Below, piece by piece: positions 13,079 to 25,755 of a stretch of 64,000 bases of DNA. The notes under the pieces are model-generated. The model was not told where the DNA came from and did no database searches. It saw nothing but the letters and a program-made list of their open reading frames with translations. Made by a program: the position numbers and the translations under genes. The first letter of the stretch is position 1. Every line of letters starts with the position of its first letter. This DNA comes from Arbacia lixula (lineage: Eukaryota > Echinodermata > Echinoidea > Arbacioida > Arbaciidae): assembly GCA_963669155.1 (NCBI GenBank), contig OZ022585.1, forward strand, positions 10,536,878-10,600,877, written 5' to 3'.

Positions 13079-13597
13079 AGCCCGTCCCTTTTTCAGATCA
13101 CCACAAACCATCAAAACATTGGCAAAACATATAGAGAAGTGTTAGCAAGCTGTATATTCATCATTTGAAACTGATACGTAGTGTAGAATTCAAATAATGC
13201 ACGTAAACAACGTCTGATTAATAGTCTTTACCTCAGGCTCTTAGCAGTTTGTGTTGAAATATCTGCTTTATTGATTAATCTGTTTATTAAATTATAAAAC
13301 GCATTATGAAAACAAATATTCTATAGAAGGAATCATTTCCAAAGTTTGGTAATTACTCATAAAATTAGGATTTCACACATGCATAATAACCACATAGATA
13401 CTGTAACAAAGACTAATACTTTTTTCGTAGTACGAAAAAAGTCGGTTTGAAATTTAACGGCTGAAATTTTTACATACACAGAAAGCTTCAACATGCTATA
13501 TTCTTAGAAATGGTCTTGAATCACACTTTCTTCAATTTACGATCGTGATAGACGATTTCAAATTTTAAGCTTGCAAAAGGGACGGACAATCTTTAAG
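13079..13597. mobile_element. Non-autonomous DNA transposon, family C, copy 1
   Basis: About 520 bp with inverted ends (CCCGTCCCTTTTTC at left, GCAAAAGGGACGG at right) and a central palindrome (CTTTTTTCGTAGTACGAAAA) near 13421-13444. It matches, in inverted orientation and nearly end to end, the element at 35172-35698. It ends about 200 bp before exon 2. No coding capacity. Confidence 0.8.
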
Positions 13598-13645
13598 AAT
13601 ACTCCTGAAAGTTGATGATGTTCTTTTATATAGTATTTGATATGA

Positions 13646-14020
<375 letters not shown>

Positions 14021-14829
14021 TGACTTTGAATGCAAACATTTCCATATGAGAGAAAAGTACTGCTACTGTTTAAATTCAAGTCTAGGGCTTAGCTTGATAA
14101 ATGGTACTGTACCTCATTAAATAGTCCCAAAGCTGCTTTTGAAAATATATCATCATCAGCGGCTCAACTTGGGTGGACGTCTGCTGTTTGACACATTATT
14201 GACACATTATTCCATGGCCTGAAACAAAACCGTTTGTCTTTGGATGATTTTTCACACACATGCACCTTGCATGATCAACTCCATTCAGACATTCAGAATA
14301 AGAACTTTTTTTCACCTTAAAGAATACTGTCATATAATTGCTACAGCATAGTCTCCATAGAGCCCCTCTTCTCTACCCCCTCCTCCCTCCCCCCCCCCCT
14401 CCATGCCCCTTCATACATCATACATCATTCATTCATTCATATATCTCTTTCCCCTCCCCCACTCCAGAACCCTTGCCTAACGGTCATGATATATGAGCAC
14501 AAGAATGAACTCTATCACAACAGTCATACCAGCAAGCCCATTGACCCTGGTCCTCTTGTCCTTACAAATCACTCACTTTTCAAGCAAAAAAAAGGACAGA
14601 ATTTCCCTGAAAACGGTATGAAATGCAAGTCTCTTTCACTTTCACTGCTTTCTGTTGCTATTTCCGTCCAGGCACAAATTTTTAGGATTATTTATGCAAT
14701 GTCCCCTAGTTTTTTTTTTTTTTTACTGAGGAAAGGGGATGGAATTGGAGACAACTTTCATTTTGGGGTGTTGAGTGAAAACAGTACATGTAAGGTACAA
14801 AAAGGTCTTCAGAGACATGGGGGAAAATA

Positions 14830-14850
14830 CCCCCCCCCCCCTTTTTTTTA
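14830..14850. repeat. Poly(C)-poly(T) junction
   Basis: A C run passes directly into a T run within intron 2; the same arrangement recurs near 20230 and, in the opposite orientation, near 9100 and 57728. Confidence 0.6.
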
Positions 14851-16597
14851 AACCTGTGAAGTACACTTGAAACATAGACATTTGTTATTACACGCTAACA
14901 CACATAATGATAATGATAATCAAACATTTTTGTATAGTTTTTAAACCCTGACATAAAAACACACACCAACTATGCCAAGCAATGTAGTTCCATACTTTTT
15001 CACATGGTCTTTTCTAGTATAAAAAAAATAGTTATTGACTGTTTAGAAATAGCATCTGCTATATTGTGCAGATGCACCTACGTATAAATAATTATAAAAA
15101 GCTTCTTTGAAAATGATACCTCATGCGATGCCTGTGTCCGGAAAACCAGCAATGGTGAATAAGCAGAATTTGTTTACAATGACAGTTTCCTAATATTTAT
15201 AAATGGCAGGTTTTTACGGAATTCGGTGAAAAACATGTGTCTTCCATGAAGCAATTGTCATTATTTGTCTCCTTTATTTATCTTCCTTGACAACTTGCTT
15301 GTCCTTGCCATCGCTCTAATATTTCAATTGTATAAATTCAAGTATACAAATTAACTTGTTGCTATATCATGTGTATATCCAACCAAATATATATATTCAA
15401 CTCCATTGTTTAATGATAATTGCTGATGCACAACTTTGTATTGTGTATCTCCTGTGTTGAAAAAGACGAAGCTTAACCATCTAATAACTGTGGGTGCATT
15501 CACTGTGTTATGAGTCGGTGGCACATCCATGGCTTGGTACTCCCAGGGTTAAGCACAAGAATTTGTGGATTGTTGCTCGCCATGAAGAAGCAGGGAGTGC
15601 GTGTGCTGGCATGTGCCTCCCTCCCACTCCCAATTTCCCGATCAGCTGTCGGAGGAAATAATAAAGTCTTCCCAGAGTCCTTAGGGGCAGGTGAAGCAGA
15701 GCGCCTCCCTCCTGGCCACACACCGGTGCTGCGAATGTTTCCTACCACAGCAGAGGAACGCAGAACCAGTGGCTATGGGGAAGACGACAAACTCAGACAT
15801 TTATGGACCGATGTATATCATGATCTTATTCTTCCATATGATTTTTATATCTGCAACAGTATATGTGCGATAAGCATGTGATACGTACTGTTACTAAATC
15901 TGTCACCAGCTCACAAGTATTGTGTCTATGGTGTTCTGTGTTCAGACTATGACATGATTTGATCATTTACTAGTATAAGCACTAATTATTTTTTTGTGTG
16001 TGTGTTACCTGATCAAGTTGGTAATTTGAGTTCAATGTTATGTATGTGCTCACCCAGTATGTTCAGAAAATTGACAAACAAGTTAAGTTGTGGTGATGTC
16101 ATATTAAAGTAGAGAGTTTTGGTATGGGTTGATTATTTTGGGGAGATTCTGCTGCCAATATCAATATGAACAACCACACCAAAGAAAATCTCTTCCTGTA
16201 TGAATGGAATTACTAACAAGATAAAAGACAATCAAGAGATGCTAGGAAGATTGTAACCTTGTGTTCATCTCCTTCTCACTCTCCTGCTGAGCTAAATGTA
16301 TGTGTATGGAACAACATTTAGCGACTCTAGCTGTGAAAAAAATCACTAATAAAAAAGCAGTGGATTGACATTGTTTCTGCAAGCAAACATGGCTATTATT
16401 GGCCTACAAAAGCACAAAGGGTGGCGTTGTGCAGTGTTGTGCTAGTCCTAGCTGGCTAGGTAGCCGTCATGAGCGAGGTAGCACACTGGGCCTACCTGCC
16501 GTGAGTTGAACTCTCCAACCCCGAATATAGCTTTCCAGGTTATGCTCGCTAGGAAGTGACCACAGGCTTGGGTCTGCTTGGAGCGGTGGGCAAGCAA

Positions 16598-16637
16598 CCC
16601 GCGGAAGCCCACGGAAACCCACGGCAACCCACGGCGG
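16598..16637. repeat. Four 10-bp GC-rich tandem units inside a GC-rich patch
   Basis: Units CCCGCGGAAG, CCCACGGAAA, CCCACGGCAA and CCCACGGCGG follow one another within the GC-rich island at about 16470-16700 of intron 2. The island has no convincing coding frame. Confidence 0.6.
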
Positions 16638-17501
16638 GGTTGAGGCGAGGCGAGTCTCCATGGCCGCTCGCCTCACCAGAAACGGGTGCGATGCATGCAG
16701 ACATGTGGGTTTGGGGAGTTAATTCGGGTTCGGCACAGGATGGAATATGTTTGTGGGGTTGAGTGGAAATTAGGATATATTCTCCATGGGTTTGTGGGAG
16801 TTGGAACAGGTACATGTACATGCACAGTGATGGATAGTTATTGTTCAGTTAGAAATGAAAATAGTAGGTTATCATCAAGTGTTTGAGGAATGGGTAAAGT
16901 GCTGCGTCGCTATGGTGATAGTGTTGTGATAGTGCGGCTTGTGGAAAACGTGCCAACTAGCTGTTTGTAGCGGTAGATGCCTATAGTCTTGTGGGAGCAG
17001 TTGTGGCTGTGTGTATTTCGAAGCATAGACAGTTCTAGGAAAAGTCCGTTTCAACATTTGTTGTTCTTTGCGAATTTGAGATGACATCCCTCTAAACAAT
17101 CTTGCTCTACTGTAAAGTATCTAGAGTGGCAAGACCGAACGAAGCAAACATGAAAAATGAAGTACACGTATGAAGGGGAAGGGAATAAAATAAGAGAGAG
17201 ACTGTAAATTGATTTGATCATTTGTTTGTGTATTTGGAGCTTCCATATCACAGTGTAAATAGCCAGCGTAGCCATGACTCACACACTTCCTGTGTACTTC
17301 ATGCACTACTCTGCATGTGGCCTCGGAACAGTTTTTTTTTCTTTATGTCCCTTCCTGGTATTTCTTCTAAAAGATTGCATTGTGCAGTCAGCAGTACTCC
17401 ATTGATTAGCTACAATTTGTTTAGTGTACTATGACTATTGAACTGGCTATATACCTCCTCCCACTTCACACCCACTCCTCTACCCCCCCCCCCCCCCTTT
17501 A

Positions 17502-17517
17502 AACACACACTCTCACA

Positions 17518-17603
<86 letters not shown>
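17502..17603. repeat. (CA)n microsatellite in intron 2
   Basis: About 100 bp of CA repeats, nearly perfect from about 17526, preceded by a C run at 17485-17498. Confidence 0.95.
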
Positions 17604-17604
<1 letters not shown>

Positions 17605-18470
17605 CACGTGTACAATTCCACATATACTGTACAGTGTTGTTCATGGAACAACCATTCAAAGTACGGACAATGGGCATGCAGTATCAAACCAAACAAATGC
17701 TATTGATCAAACATTGTAAACTTCTTAACATCGTGGGTGATATGGTATAAATACCTGTGATTGAACAGTTCTTTCTGGGAACGATTACTCACAAAGACAT
17801 TCCCCACATTCCTCGCATACCTGACATATCTCGTATTTCTGACATATCTCGTATTGTCCTCTTCATAACAATGTTCTGTAAACTCCAACTTCTGACTCAA
17901 TAGGAGGAATTTTAATGGTAGGATGATTTTTTTGGATGAATTGTATTCTAAACGTTGGGATATTGAGATTTATATGTGACTCAAGGTTAGGTGGTCCAAC
18001 CTTTAGAACTAGAACCTTTAGAAGCATACCAGATACGTGTGTGTGTTTGGTTGTGTGATTGTTTAAAATTTTATTGGACACAATCACATTTTTTCGAACA
18101 TTTAAAGGTAGAAAATAGTTTGAGTGACTCTTTTCAAAATGATACAATTGTGTTTTTTTTTTCTAATCATCTCCTGGTTGGTGATTATACCCTGCAGTGT
18201 GGTGTTTGCAATCTATTGTTATTGTTGGCCCAAACAGTGCAAGAAATACACAGAAACTGAGGAATAGCCTCCACAATGTCATAGACTGAAGGAGGGGGGG
18301 GGGGGTTGAAGTAATATAAATTCCCCTATGAATTGGGACTGAAGCCCCCAATAATTACAAAGAAACCTACTTTTTAGACTCTCAGGCCTTATAGGTATTC
18401 AGCCTCGGAACTCTCCAAGTTCTCTTCCTGAAGTCATTGCTGGTGAGAACCTGCCTGGATGTTTGTCTAA

Positions 18471-18920
18471 CCCCGTTCATATACACCGCCTATCTGCAAA
18501 AAAGGCACATTTATTTGCAGCAATTTTGCCGAAGCATTACCGATAGCTGCGTATATGAACGGGAATCACTCAAATAATGCGGTATTTGCTTTCTCCTTTT
18601 TGCTGCTTATTTTGCGGGTTTTTTGCGGATCAAGACCTAGTAATAATACCGCAATATTGTAGTCCGCAAAATAGCCGTAAATGTTGCGCGTTTTATATCA
18701 CGCTCTGGCGTGTACATGTAGGTCGCTAAATTGCACCACTTTTATGGCTGAGCGGAACATGTCACCAACAGCTTGGAGAGAGTCCAGCTGTCCAAAACAC
18801 TGCGATATTATGGGGTTTTGGGTGTATATGAATGGTGCTTTTGGAGGTTTGCTGGAATTTGCTTACCGACGTGCATTGGTAATATAGCGCTATTATCATG
18901 GTGATGGTATATGAACGGGG
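18471..18920. mobile_element. Inverted-repeat element, family E
   Basis: Begins CCCCGTTCATATACACC and ends GGTATATGAACGGGG, a clear terminal inverted repeat 450 bp apart. A further inverted end-like motif (GTATATGAACGGG) lies inside at 18551-18563. The first 190 bp are closely matched at 34471-34640. Similar end motifs also occur near 9351, 19593 and 34109. Non-coding, MITE-like. Confidence 0.7.
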
Positions 18921-19899
18921 CTTATGTGTTTGCTTGGCCTGCAAATGTGTCAAGAAACGGGGGATATGTTTTCTCCCTTCTCTCGCGCGCATGTAAAATA
19001 AATGCTGTGCTTATTTGGCTCTTCTGAAATAACACTCCATAAATGAATATGCGCCGATCGTGGTTGGATCTTGTGGTTGCAGAAAGGAGCTGTAGTGGGG
19101 AGGATAGAGCGAGAGAGTCGGGGAGAGAGAGGGGCAGAGGGAGGTGTTTGTTTTGCCTCTGCATAAAGGAATACATTTGACGATCTTAAAGAATTCATCC
19201 CTTTTCTCAACTAGAAATGTCAACTTCTCTAAAGTCACGTTTCCATCTCGGAAGCAAATTTGCGCAACACAAGAGTCTTACAATGAGGGCAGTTATGAGC
19301 AGAATTGTAGGGAAGAATAAATAATTGAGAAGAAATATAAATGTTTAGATGCTTACAAGCACAGTATTGGTTTTTCATAACTGCTTAAAATGCATGTTAC
19401 TTTGCGCAAATGTGACACATTATTTGCAGTTTTCTTCCATTGCCATGCCCTGTTTAAATGTGTGCTTCATTTCTGTGAATGATATCAAAGAAGCAATAAC
19501 ATATTCCCAAGAGTTGCCATTTTGGCATGGAGCAGTTAACAATATACATGAGGACATTGAGTGATTTGTAGCTACCTCTAAACAAAACAGCCCCATTCAT
19601 ATAATAGCAAAAGTGCATCTGTGACAAATTATTCCTCTTCAAAGTGTATAGTATGCGAAACATGGTTCAGGGCTTGGAAAATAGCCCTCGCAACTGAATT
19701 TTTTTTTTTTCTGACATGGTGTTAATAAATGATGCACTCTTTGCATGGAAACCTTTGATGGAGACAGTTTGTGGGACGTGTAGCCCAGTAGGGGTGCAGG
19801 GAGAGATGGGTACGGGGTCAGCAAAGGTGCGATCAAGGAGCAATGCGATCGGGAAATACAACCGACTTGTTAACGGAGAGACAGAAGAGTGATTCAGAC

Positions 19900-20160
19900 A
19901 CGTTCAATTCAATTTAGCCCCGTGATCAATACGGCGGTTTACCAGCTTGACGATTCCCCGAGTTGCGATTACGACAGCCCGCGTGCCCCTCGGGCGCGAT
20001 AAGGCTGCCGATCGTTTTGATCGGCCTCCCCGCCACGATGGATGAGATGGTGCGGGGCTCGTGTCAAATTATCGCGGCCGGCCGTTGCCGTTGCGACCTT
20101 GCTGGAGGGGGTGGGATAAGAGCGTGTTGTCCGACATGCCGCCGCGTGTTAGCTTAGCTG
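19900..20160. other. GC-rich island in intron 2
   Basis: High GC and many CpGs, flanked by AT-rich sequence. No protein family is recognisable in any frame. It is followed by a (CAA)n run at 20164-20182. Candidate regulatory DNA by composition only. Confidence 0.3.
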
Positions 20161-20399
20161 TAGCAACAACAACAACAACAAAACAACCACTCCAGTTTGG
20201 GGTTGAAGATTTACTCCTGAGTCTCTGAACCCCCCCCCCCCTTTTTTTTTTCTTTGGGTCTGTAGACAAACTCAACAGGCTCTATCATTTTTTTTAGTGT
20301 TTCTAATTTATAAATATGAATGGCTGTTGGATGAAAGCTGAGATGCAATAATGAGCCAATGAAAGCGGTGCTTTGTCAACAGGCAAGGGAACCCAAGTC

Positions 20400-20580
20400 C
20401 TCCCTTCTCTCTTTCTCCCTCTCTCTCTCCCTCCCCCCCCCCCCTCTCTCTCTCTCTCTTATTCTCTCTCCCTCTCCCTCTCCCTCTCCCTCTCTCTCTC
20501 TCTCTCCCTCTCTCTCTCTCTGTCTCTCTCTGTCTCTCTCTCTCTCTTATTTTCTCTCCCATCTACCTCTCTTCTCCTCC
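20400..20580. repeat. (CT)n compound microsatellite in intron 2
   Basis: Around 180 bp of CT repeats with a C run at about 20433-20444. Long Ser/Leu frames here are artefacts. Confidence 0.95.
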
Positions 20581-23500
20581 TCGCCTGCCAGTCTGTCTGG
20601 CTGGTGGGCTGGCGGGCTGGCACCCCAGCCCACTGCCTGACTACAACAGGGTAAACAGTTCTTCCAGGATTGTGCCCTATTTGTCCAGAGCTTGTACCGC
20701 TATTAAAACCCGCCTTGTGTCCATTGTAAAGGCTCTGAAACCTGAAACACTTCTCTTTGTGATACGAAGAAAAAAAAAGCTAAGCATGACTGAGAGAATG
20801 AATATTTGAAGGAGATGGATCAGCGAGTTTGGAATGAAGGTACTTATTCTTCTCAAGGTTGTAAAACCAGCCAAAGAGCAATGGTGTTAATTCAACACAA
20901 TTCGGTCGTAAGAACTTTTTTTATGGACAAACAAACCAGCGTTTTTTTAAATGATATTTGATTGGCACCACCTCTCCCCCACAGTAACAAAATCGCAACA
21001 GAGTAATATAAAAATATGCTGTACATGGGGGATAACCATAATTATGATGATGATGAATAATGACTGTTTTTGATTTCTGCTATATTTTGTTCTTGTTGGG
21101 CCAAATCTGCTTGTGTCCTACCTTGTTTCCATTACATAGTTTATTTGATATCTCAATAAATATTTGAAAAAGTTTCTACCTGAAAGAGATGAAATTTATA
21201 CCGCTAGAAATGTAATAGTTTGACTAGATGATAAAAAGGATAGATAGTTTTTAAGTTAAAGCAATGAACTTCTTGTTACCATGGACGAATACTGTTCATC
21301 AATATAAACATCCATGTTTTGATCTCTTTAGTCTTTAGTATTACTGTTTATCACTAATACAAACACACAAACACAAATGGATTGGGGAAGGTGTCATTAT
21401 ACCTGGTGCTCAGGGAGTTAAAAACTTGTCTCAATGACATGCAAAGTTTCAGTAGCAGTAGCAGTAGGAAATTGGCCTTAAAACAAAAGTATTGAAATCA
21501 ATATGGCATATTTGGTATTTGAACACAAAACCTGATGAACTTTCTCTCAGTGCACTATTGCATGTGCCCTTGGCTGTAGCCTCATTTCAGGTAGCCAAAT
21601 AGATTTTTAAAAAATTGTTATATGAAGGAAATTTCTATCTTTAAGCAAAACAAACAATTTATGTGGAATATCACTACATTTAGAGCCGTGTTTAATCTAC
21701 AGGAATTTGTTATGGAGCATGCAAGAAATTATCAAAATAAGTATCAGCATGCGATGATGAATGCTTGAACTGAGGCCATTTTGGCTGGTTGCCTGACAGC
21801 ACCAAATAACCTTGTTACAGTCTGCTATCGCATCCTCACACAGGATTATCATCAATAAAATCACTAAATACAGGGATTTAGGAATCAGATAGGGGCTTAG
21901 GACACTAAAAGTGCAACGTGACAGACCGAGAAATTACTGCAATTAGTGTATGAACCATTCGGCAACAATACTGACTGGTAAACGTGAATATGGAATTATG
22001 GAATAGTTTGTTTGATACGTGAAATGTCTGATGAAGATTTGCCCTTGTTCTCTTATCAAAATTTTGAGTAATTATGGGTTAAGGCAGGGAATGTATGTTT
22101 GCTGTGGGTGCGTGTGTGTTTGTGTGTTAGGGCATTTCAGCTATCTATTTTACTTTTATCTGCTCTAATTGTTGCACATCTATTTAGAGCATTTTCCACT
22201 TCAAAAGACTCTTCAGTTGATCAAATGTAAACGGAGAGCTTTGGTGCAGTTCAAAGGAAATGAATGCCTATGGCATATAGTGTACTCCAATTTTAATAGC
22301 TGTATGTGTCTACTGTGGAAATACATTCCTTTTGGTTGCTTGTCAGGCTCGGGACACCAATTTGTCATCGCTTCCTTTCAGTGATTAACCACACTCATAT
22401 CATGTGTGATGATTTGTTATTTGTTGTTCCCCTTCTGTTTTTGCTTTAAAGTGATTTTGCTTCCATCAACGGAAATCTTTTTGTAAAATGAGCAGTGACA
22501 TTGACATAATTGTAATCTACGGTAACCAGAAAAGTCTCTGACTCTATGCACACAAGCTATGACGACATTGTCCTTCAATCTGTTATGCGGCTGGCAAGCT
22601 GTGCAGTCACTTCATGTGTCGAGTAAAAATGAACAAGCAACAATGATCATATGAGCATACATACAAATGAATCGTGATGTGAACTGCCCTGTGTGAATTC
22701 ATCGTATTTCTAAAACGATCACAAGTAGTGACTATCACATTAAGGTAAATGCCTTTTAATGTGAACTGTTGTGCGGATATGTTCAGTTTGTTATTAAAAT
22801 GAAACCATGATGTTTAGGTGTTTGTTCTTGGCGTGAAAGTGGCCCTGCTGCTGAATGTTTGGTGTCCCTGTGTTCTAGTTGGGACCTTGGGACGGGCCAA
22901 GGCCCCTGTTTTTATTGAGGGTCATTCTCGCTGGCCTCTGACACCCTGACCAGAGTGAAAGTCACAACGCAGGGAGGTGTGAGAGCAATTAAACCTTGCA
23001 GTCCCATAGGCAGTCAACTGTGTTGTAATTAACATAGAACTCTCATTGTTTGGCACGGACTGGGTTAGAGCCAGACCTTCACGGCTGGCTCTGATGCCTT
23101 TGCTAGTAATGGATTGCCTGGAGAGCGGCTAAAACATGTGGTCCCATATATACAGTTCTGAGTTTAAAGGGAGCAGTGTGGATTCTCTCGAGTGCACAAA
23201 AACATGTGGTCCCATAGAATCAACTATGTAGAGGACATTCAGGGAGATTCTGAAAATGTTTAAGTAGCCACGGGAGGAGCTACAGCCCAATGTCTGCACA
23301 AAGTAACACTTTCGCATCTTCGTCTGAGTGCACAACTTATATGCATGTCCATTGTGCATAAATCAAAGCATACAAATGGGCCATACACTCCTGTTCTATG
23401 ATAACACTGCAAATGCTTGCATAGGACTACAAAGAAATGTGGAGAAACATAAAGTTACAAGCATTTAACACTTATTGAGTGCATTACTAGAAACATTCAC

Positions 23501-24942
23501 CAATTTGCCTCACTCGGATGTTTCACATTTATTCTAATTTTGCATATGTAGAATTTTGTTCTTTCTCTGGGCTTTTCTTGAACCACACATGAAGCATGCC
23601 ATAACCCACTGTATATTGGACAGGGTTTAACATTTGTGTGTTAACATGCGTAATATTGGGCGGAGGGTGTGCTTTTTACTTCTTCTTGAACACACCCTCA
23701 AGGATTTCCTCTTTCATCGGAAGCAATTCATGAAAGTTGCACCGATTTTCCTTCCTTATTCGGTCTTAAAACTTCCGCGTCTCCCTCAGATCACTTCCTG
23801 GTATCAAGATGTGCTAGTTGGTCGCCTCAGGTGCATTGCAAAAGCCTATTTTCCCTTAAAAAACTTCAGGAAAAATCTGTTCAGGATGTAGACTTGCGAA
23901 TCCGACATTCGCAGAAATGTTGCTGTGTTGTTGCGCCTCTCTTCCCAACACATAAACGCAAAAAGCACCCAAAACAGGAATGACGTCATGGCTTCATGTA
24001 GCACTCTTTCTGGCTAAGGTACAATGTTCGGGCAGACATGTATTTCCGTTTCTTGGCAGGCTTTTGATGTTCCTTGTTCCCGGGTTCAGGAAGGGACATG
24101 CTTCTCAGTGCGTAGGCAGGAATCGTTGCTGATCAGGGATTTCATGTCTGTAGAGTATAGCTTCTCGAATGTTCCCCAGCTTATTCGCTTGTGAAGCAGT
24201 AAACAACGCAAAGGGATTGTATGTTTCAGTGAAGTGGCAGTGAAAGACAAAGGTGTGCAATGGCTTCTGTAGTTTATTATCCAGTATGTTCCATGCGGTT
24301 TGGAGCTGTAACTTAAATCAAGTGTCAACAATTAAACCAGATTTATCAAATGAAAAGAGCATACATTTGTGCACAACAGGACAAGATAAACCTATTTTTG
24401 TCATTCACTTTATTCATATCATCATTTCACATTTTGCATGTATCGGTGTTTGGTTTTGTCAACTTAAATGGTCTTTGTGTACATACGAGTGAGTATGTTT
24501 CTAAGGCTAAGCACACCTGGTATTGAATGACCTTTTATGAAGTCATTCTTGGCCAGAAATGATTCTGCTGTATAGCATTTGTGTGTAGTAATGCACCTGT
24601 ATTTGGCATGTAGAGAGTTAATTCCTATCCTGCACAGGAAATGAGAATGCTTTCATAGAGAGGTGATTCCCCTCTTTCTAAAAGAGCGAGGAGCCTATTA
24701 CACCCCTTTGCTCTTAAGAAGGACTAATCCCTCCCATAAAGAAGTCTGACTAAAGATAGAAAAAGTCTTGCTTGCTTTTGAATACCATTGAGGAGGAATT
24801 ACCGAAACCATACTGGCCAGGTCATCTCTCAAAGAGAGAAGAGACTTCTGGGAAGCTAAGCCCAAATACAAAGAACCTGTTGTTGCAAGTAGATGTATTG
24901 TTCACCCATCTTTTAAAGAGCTGAGGGACTATTATCTCTTGT

Positions 24943-24959
24943 CCCCCCCCCCCCCCCCT
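24943..24959. repeat. Poly(C) tract in intron 2
   Basis: An uninterrupted run of C about 16 bases long, followed by the GC-rich island at 25015-25330. Confidence 0.85.
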
Positions 24960-25014
24960 GCCTGTTTGATTATTAACTGGCTGTGAGGTGAGGGGAGGTC
25001 TGAATAGCACCGTG

Positions 25015-25330
25015 CCATGGCCACTAGTCAGGTGTGCTGCCGCCACGCCACCATAGATGGCTGAGCTGAAGTGGCTCTGCCGTGGCGTGCGGAGGGGTCA
25101 CTGGCGGTCAACGCAGCCAGGCCTGCTGCAGCGGAGGCTCAGGCCGCCGTGGCTGATCCCAGCACCTCATGAATAACCATGGGAGGGGAGACTAGCGGGG
25201 GAGCGTGTTGTCAGTTTGTGCGGCAGGATGGGCAGCAGTACTGCCAGACCCTGCCTGCCTCCTCTCCTCTCTCCTCCTCCTGCGGCTGGCTGGCTAGTTG
25301 TGGAGTGTTTGTGGGGCTATTAGGGGTGTG
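25015..25330. other. GC-rich island in intron 2
   Basis: Rich in GC with repeated GCCGTGG- and CTGGCTGG-like words, immediately before a 430-bp CT tract. No coding signal. Candidate cis-regulatory module by composition only. Confidence 0.3.
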
Positions 25331-25331
25331 T

Positions 25332-25386
<55 letters not shown>

Positions 25387-25495
25387 CTCTTTCTTCTGTC
25401 CATCTCCTCTCCTCACTCTCCTCATTCTATACTACTGTCATCTCCCTCTCTATCTCTCTATCTCTATGTCATTCTCTCCTTCTTTATGCCCCTTA

Positions 25496-25538
<43 letters not shown>

Positions 25539-25755
25539 TCTCTCCCTCTCTCTCTCGCCCGCTTGCTCCCTCTCACTCTCTCCCTTTTTTGCTATCTTCC
25601 TCTCTTGCTCTCTTGCTCTCTTCCTCTCTCACTCTCTCCCTCTCTTGCTTTATTCCCCTCTTACTCTCTCCCTCTCTTACTCTCTCCCTCTCTCTCTCAT
25701 CCCTCCTTTTTTTCTCCCTCTCCCTCTTTCTTTTTTCTCCCTCTCTCTTAAAGAT
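25328..25755. repeat. Large (CT)n polypyrimidine tract in intron 2
   Basis: About 430 bp, mostly CTCTCT with TTGCTCTC and TTACTCTC variants towards the end. It is among the longest pyrimidine tracts of the window and gives spurious Ser/Leu open frames up to 190 codons. Confidence 0.95.

Noticed and set aside
16470..16560. tRNA-like SINE head (GAGTTGAACTC resembles a B box)
   Set aside because: I could not find a convincing A box at the right distance in either orientation, nor a cloverleaf.
17502..17603. Regular short repeats that could be mistaken for a CRISPR array
   Set aside because: These are dinucleotide microsatellites in an animal intron, with no spacers and no cas genes.
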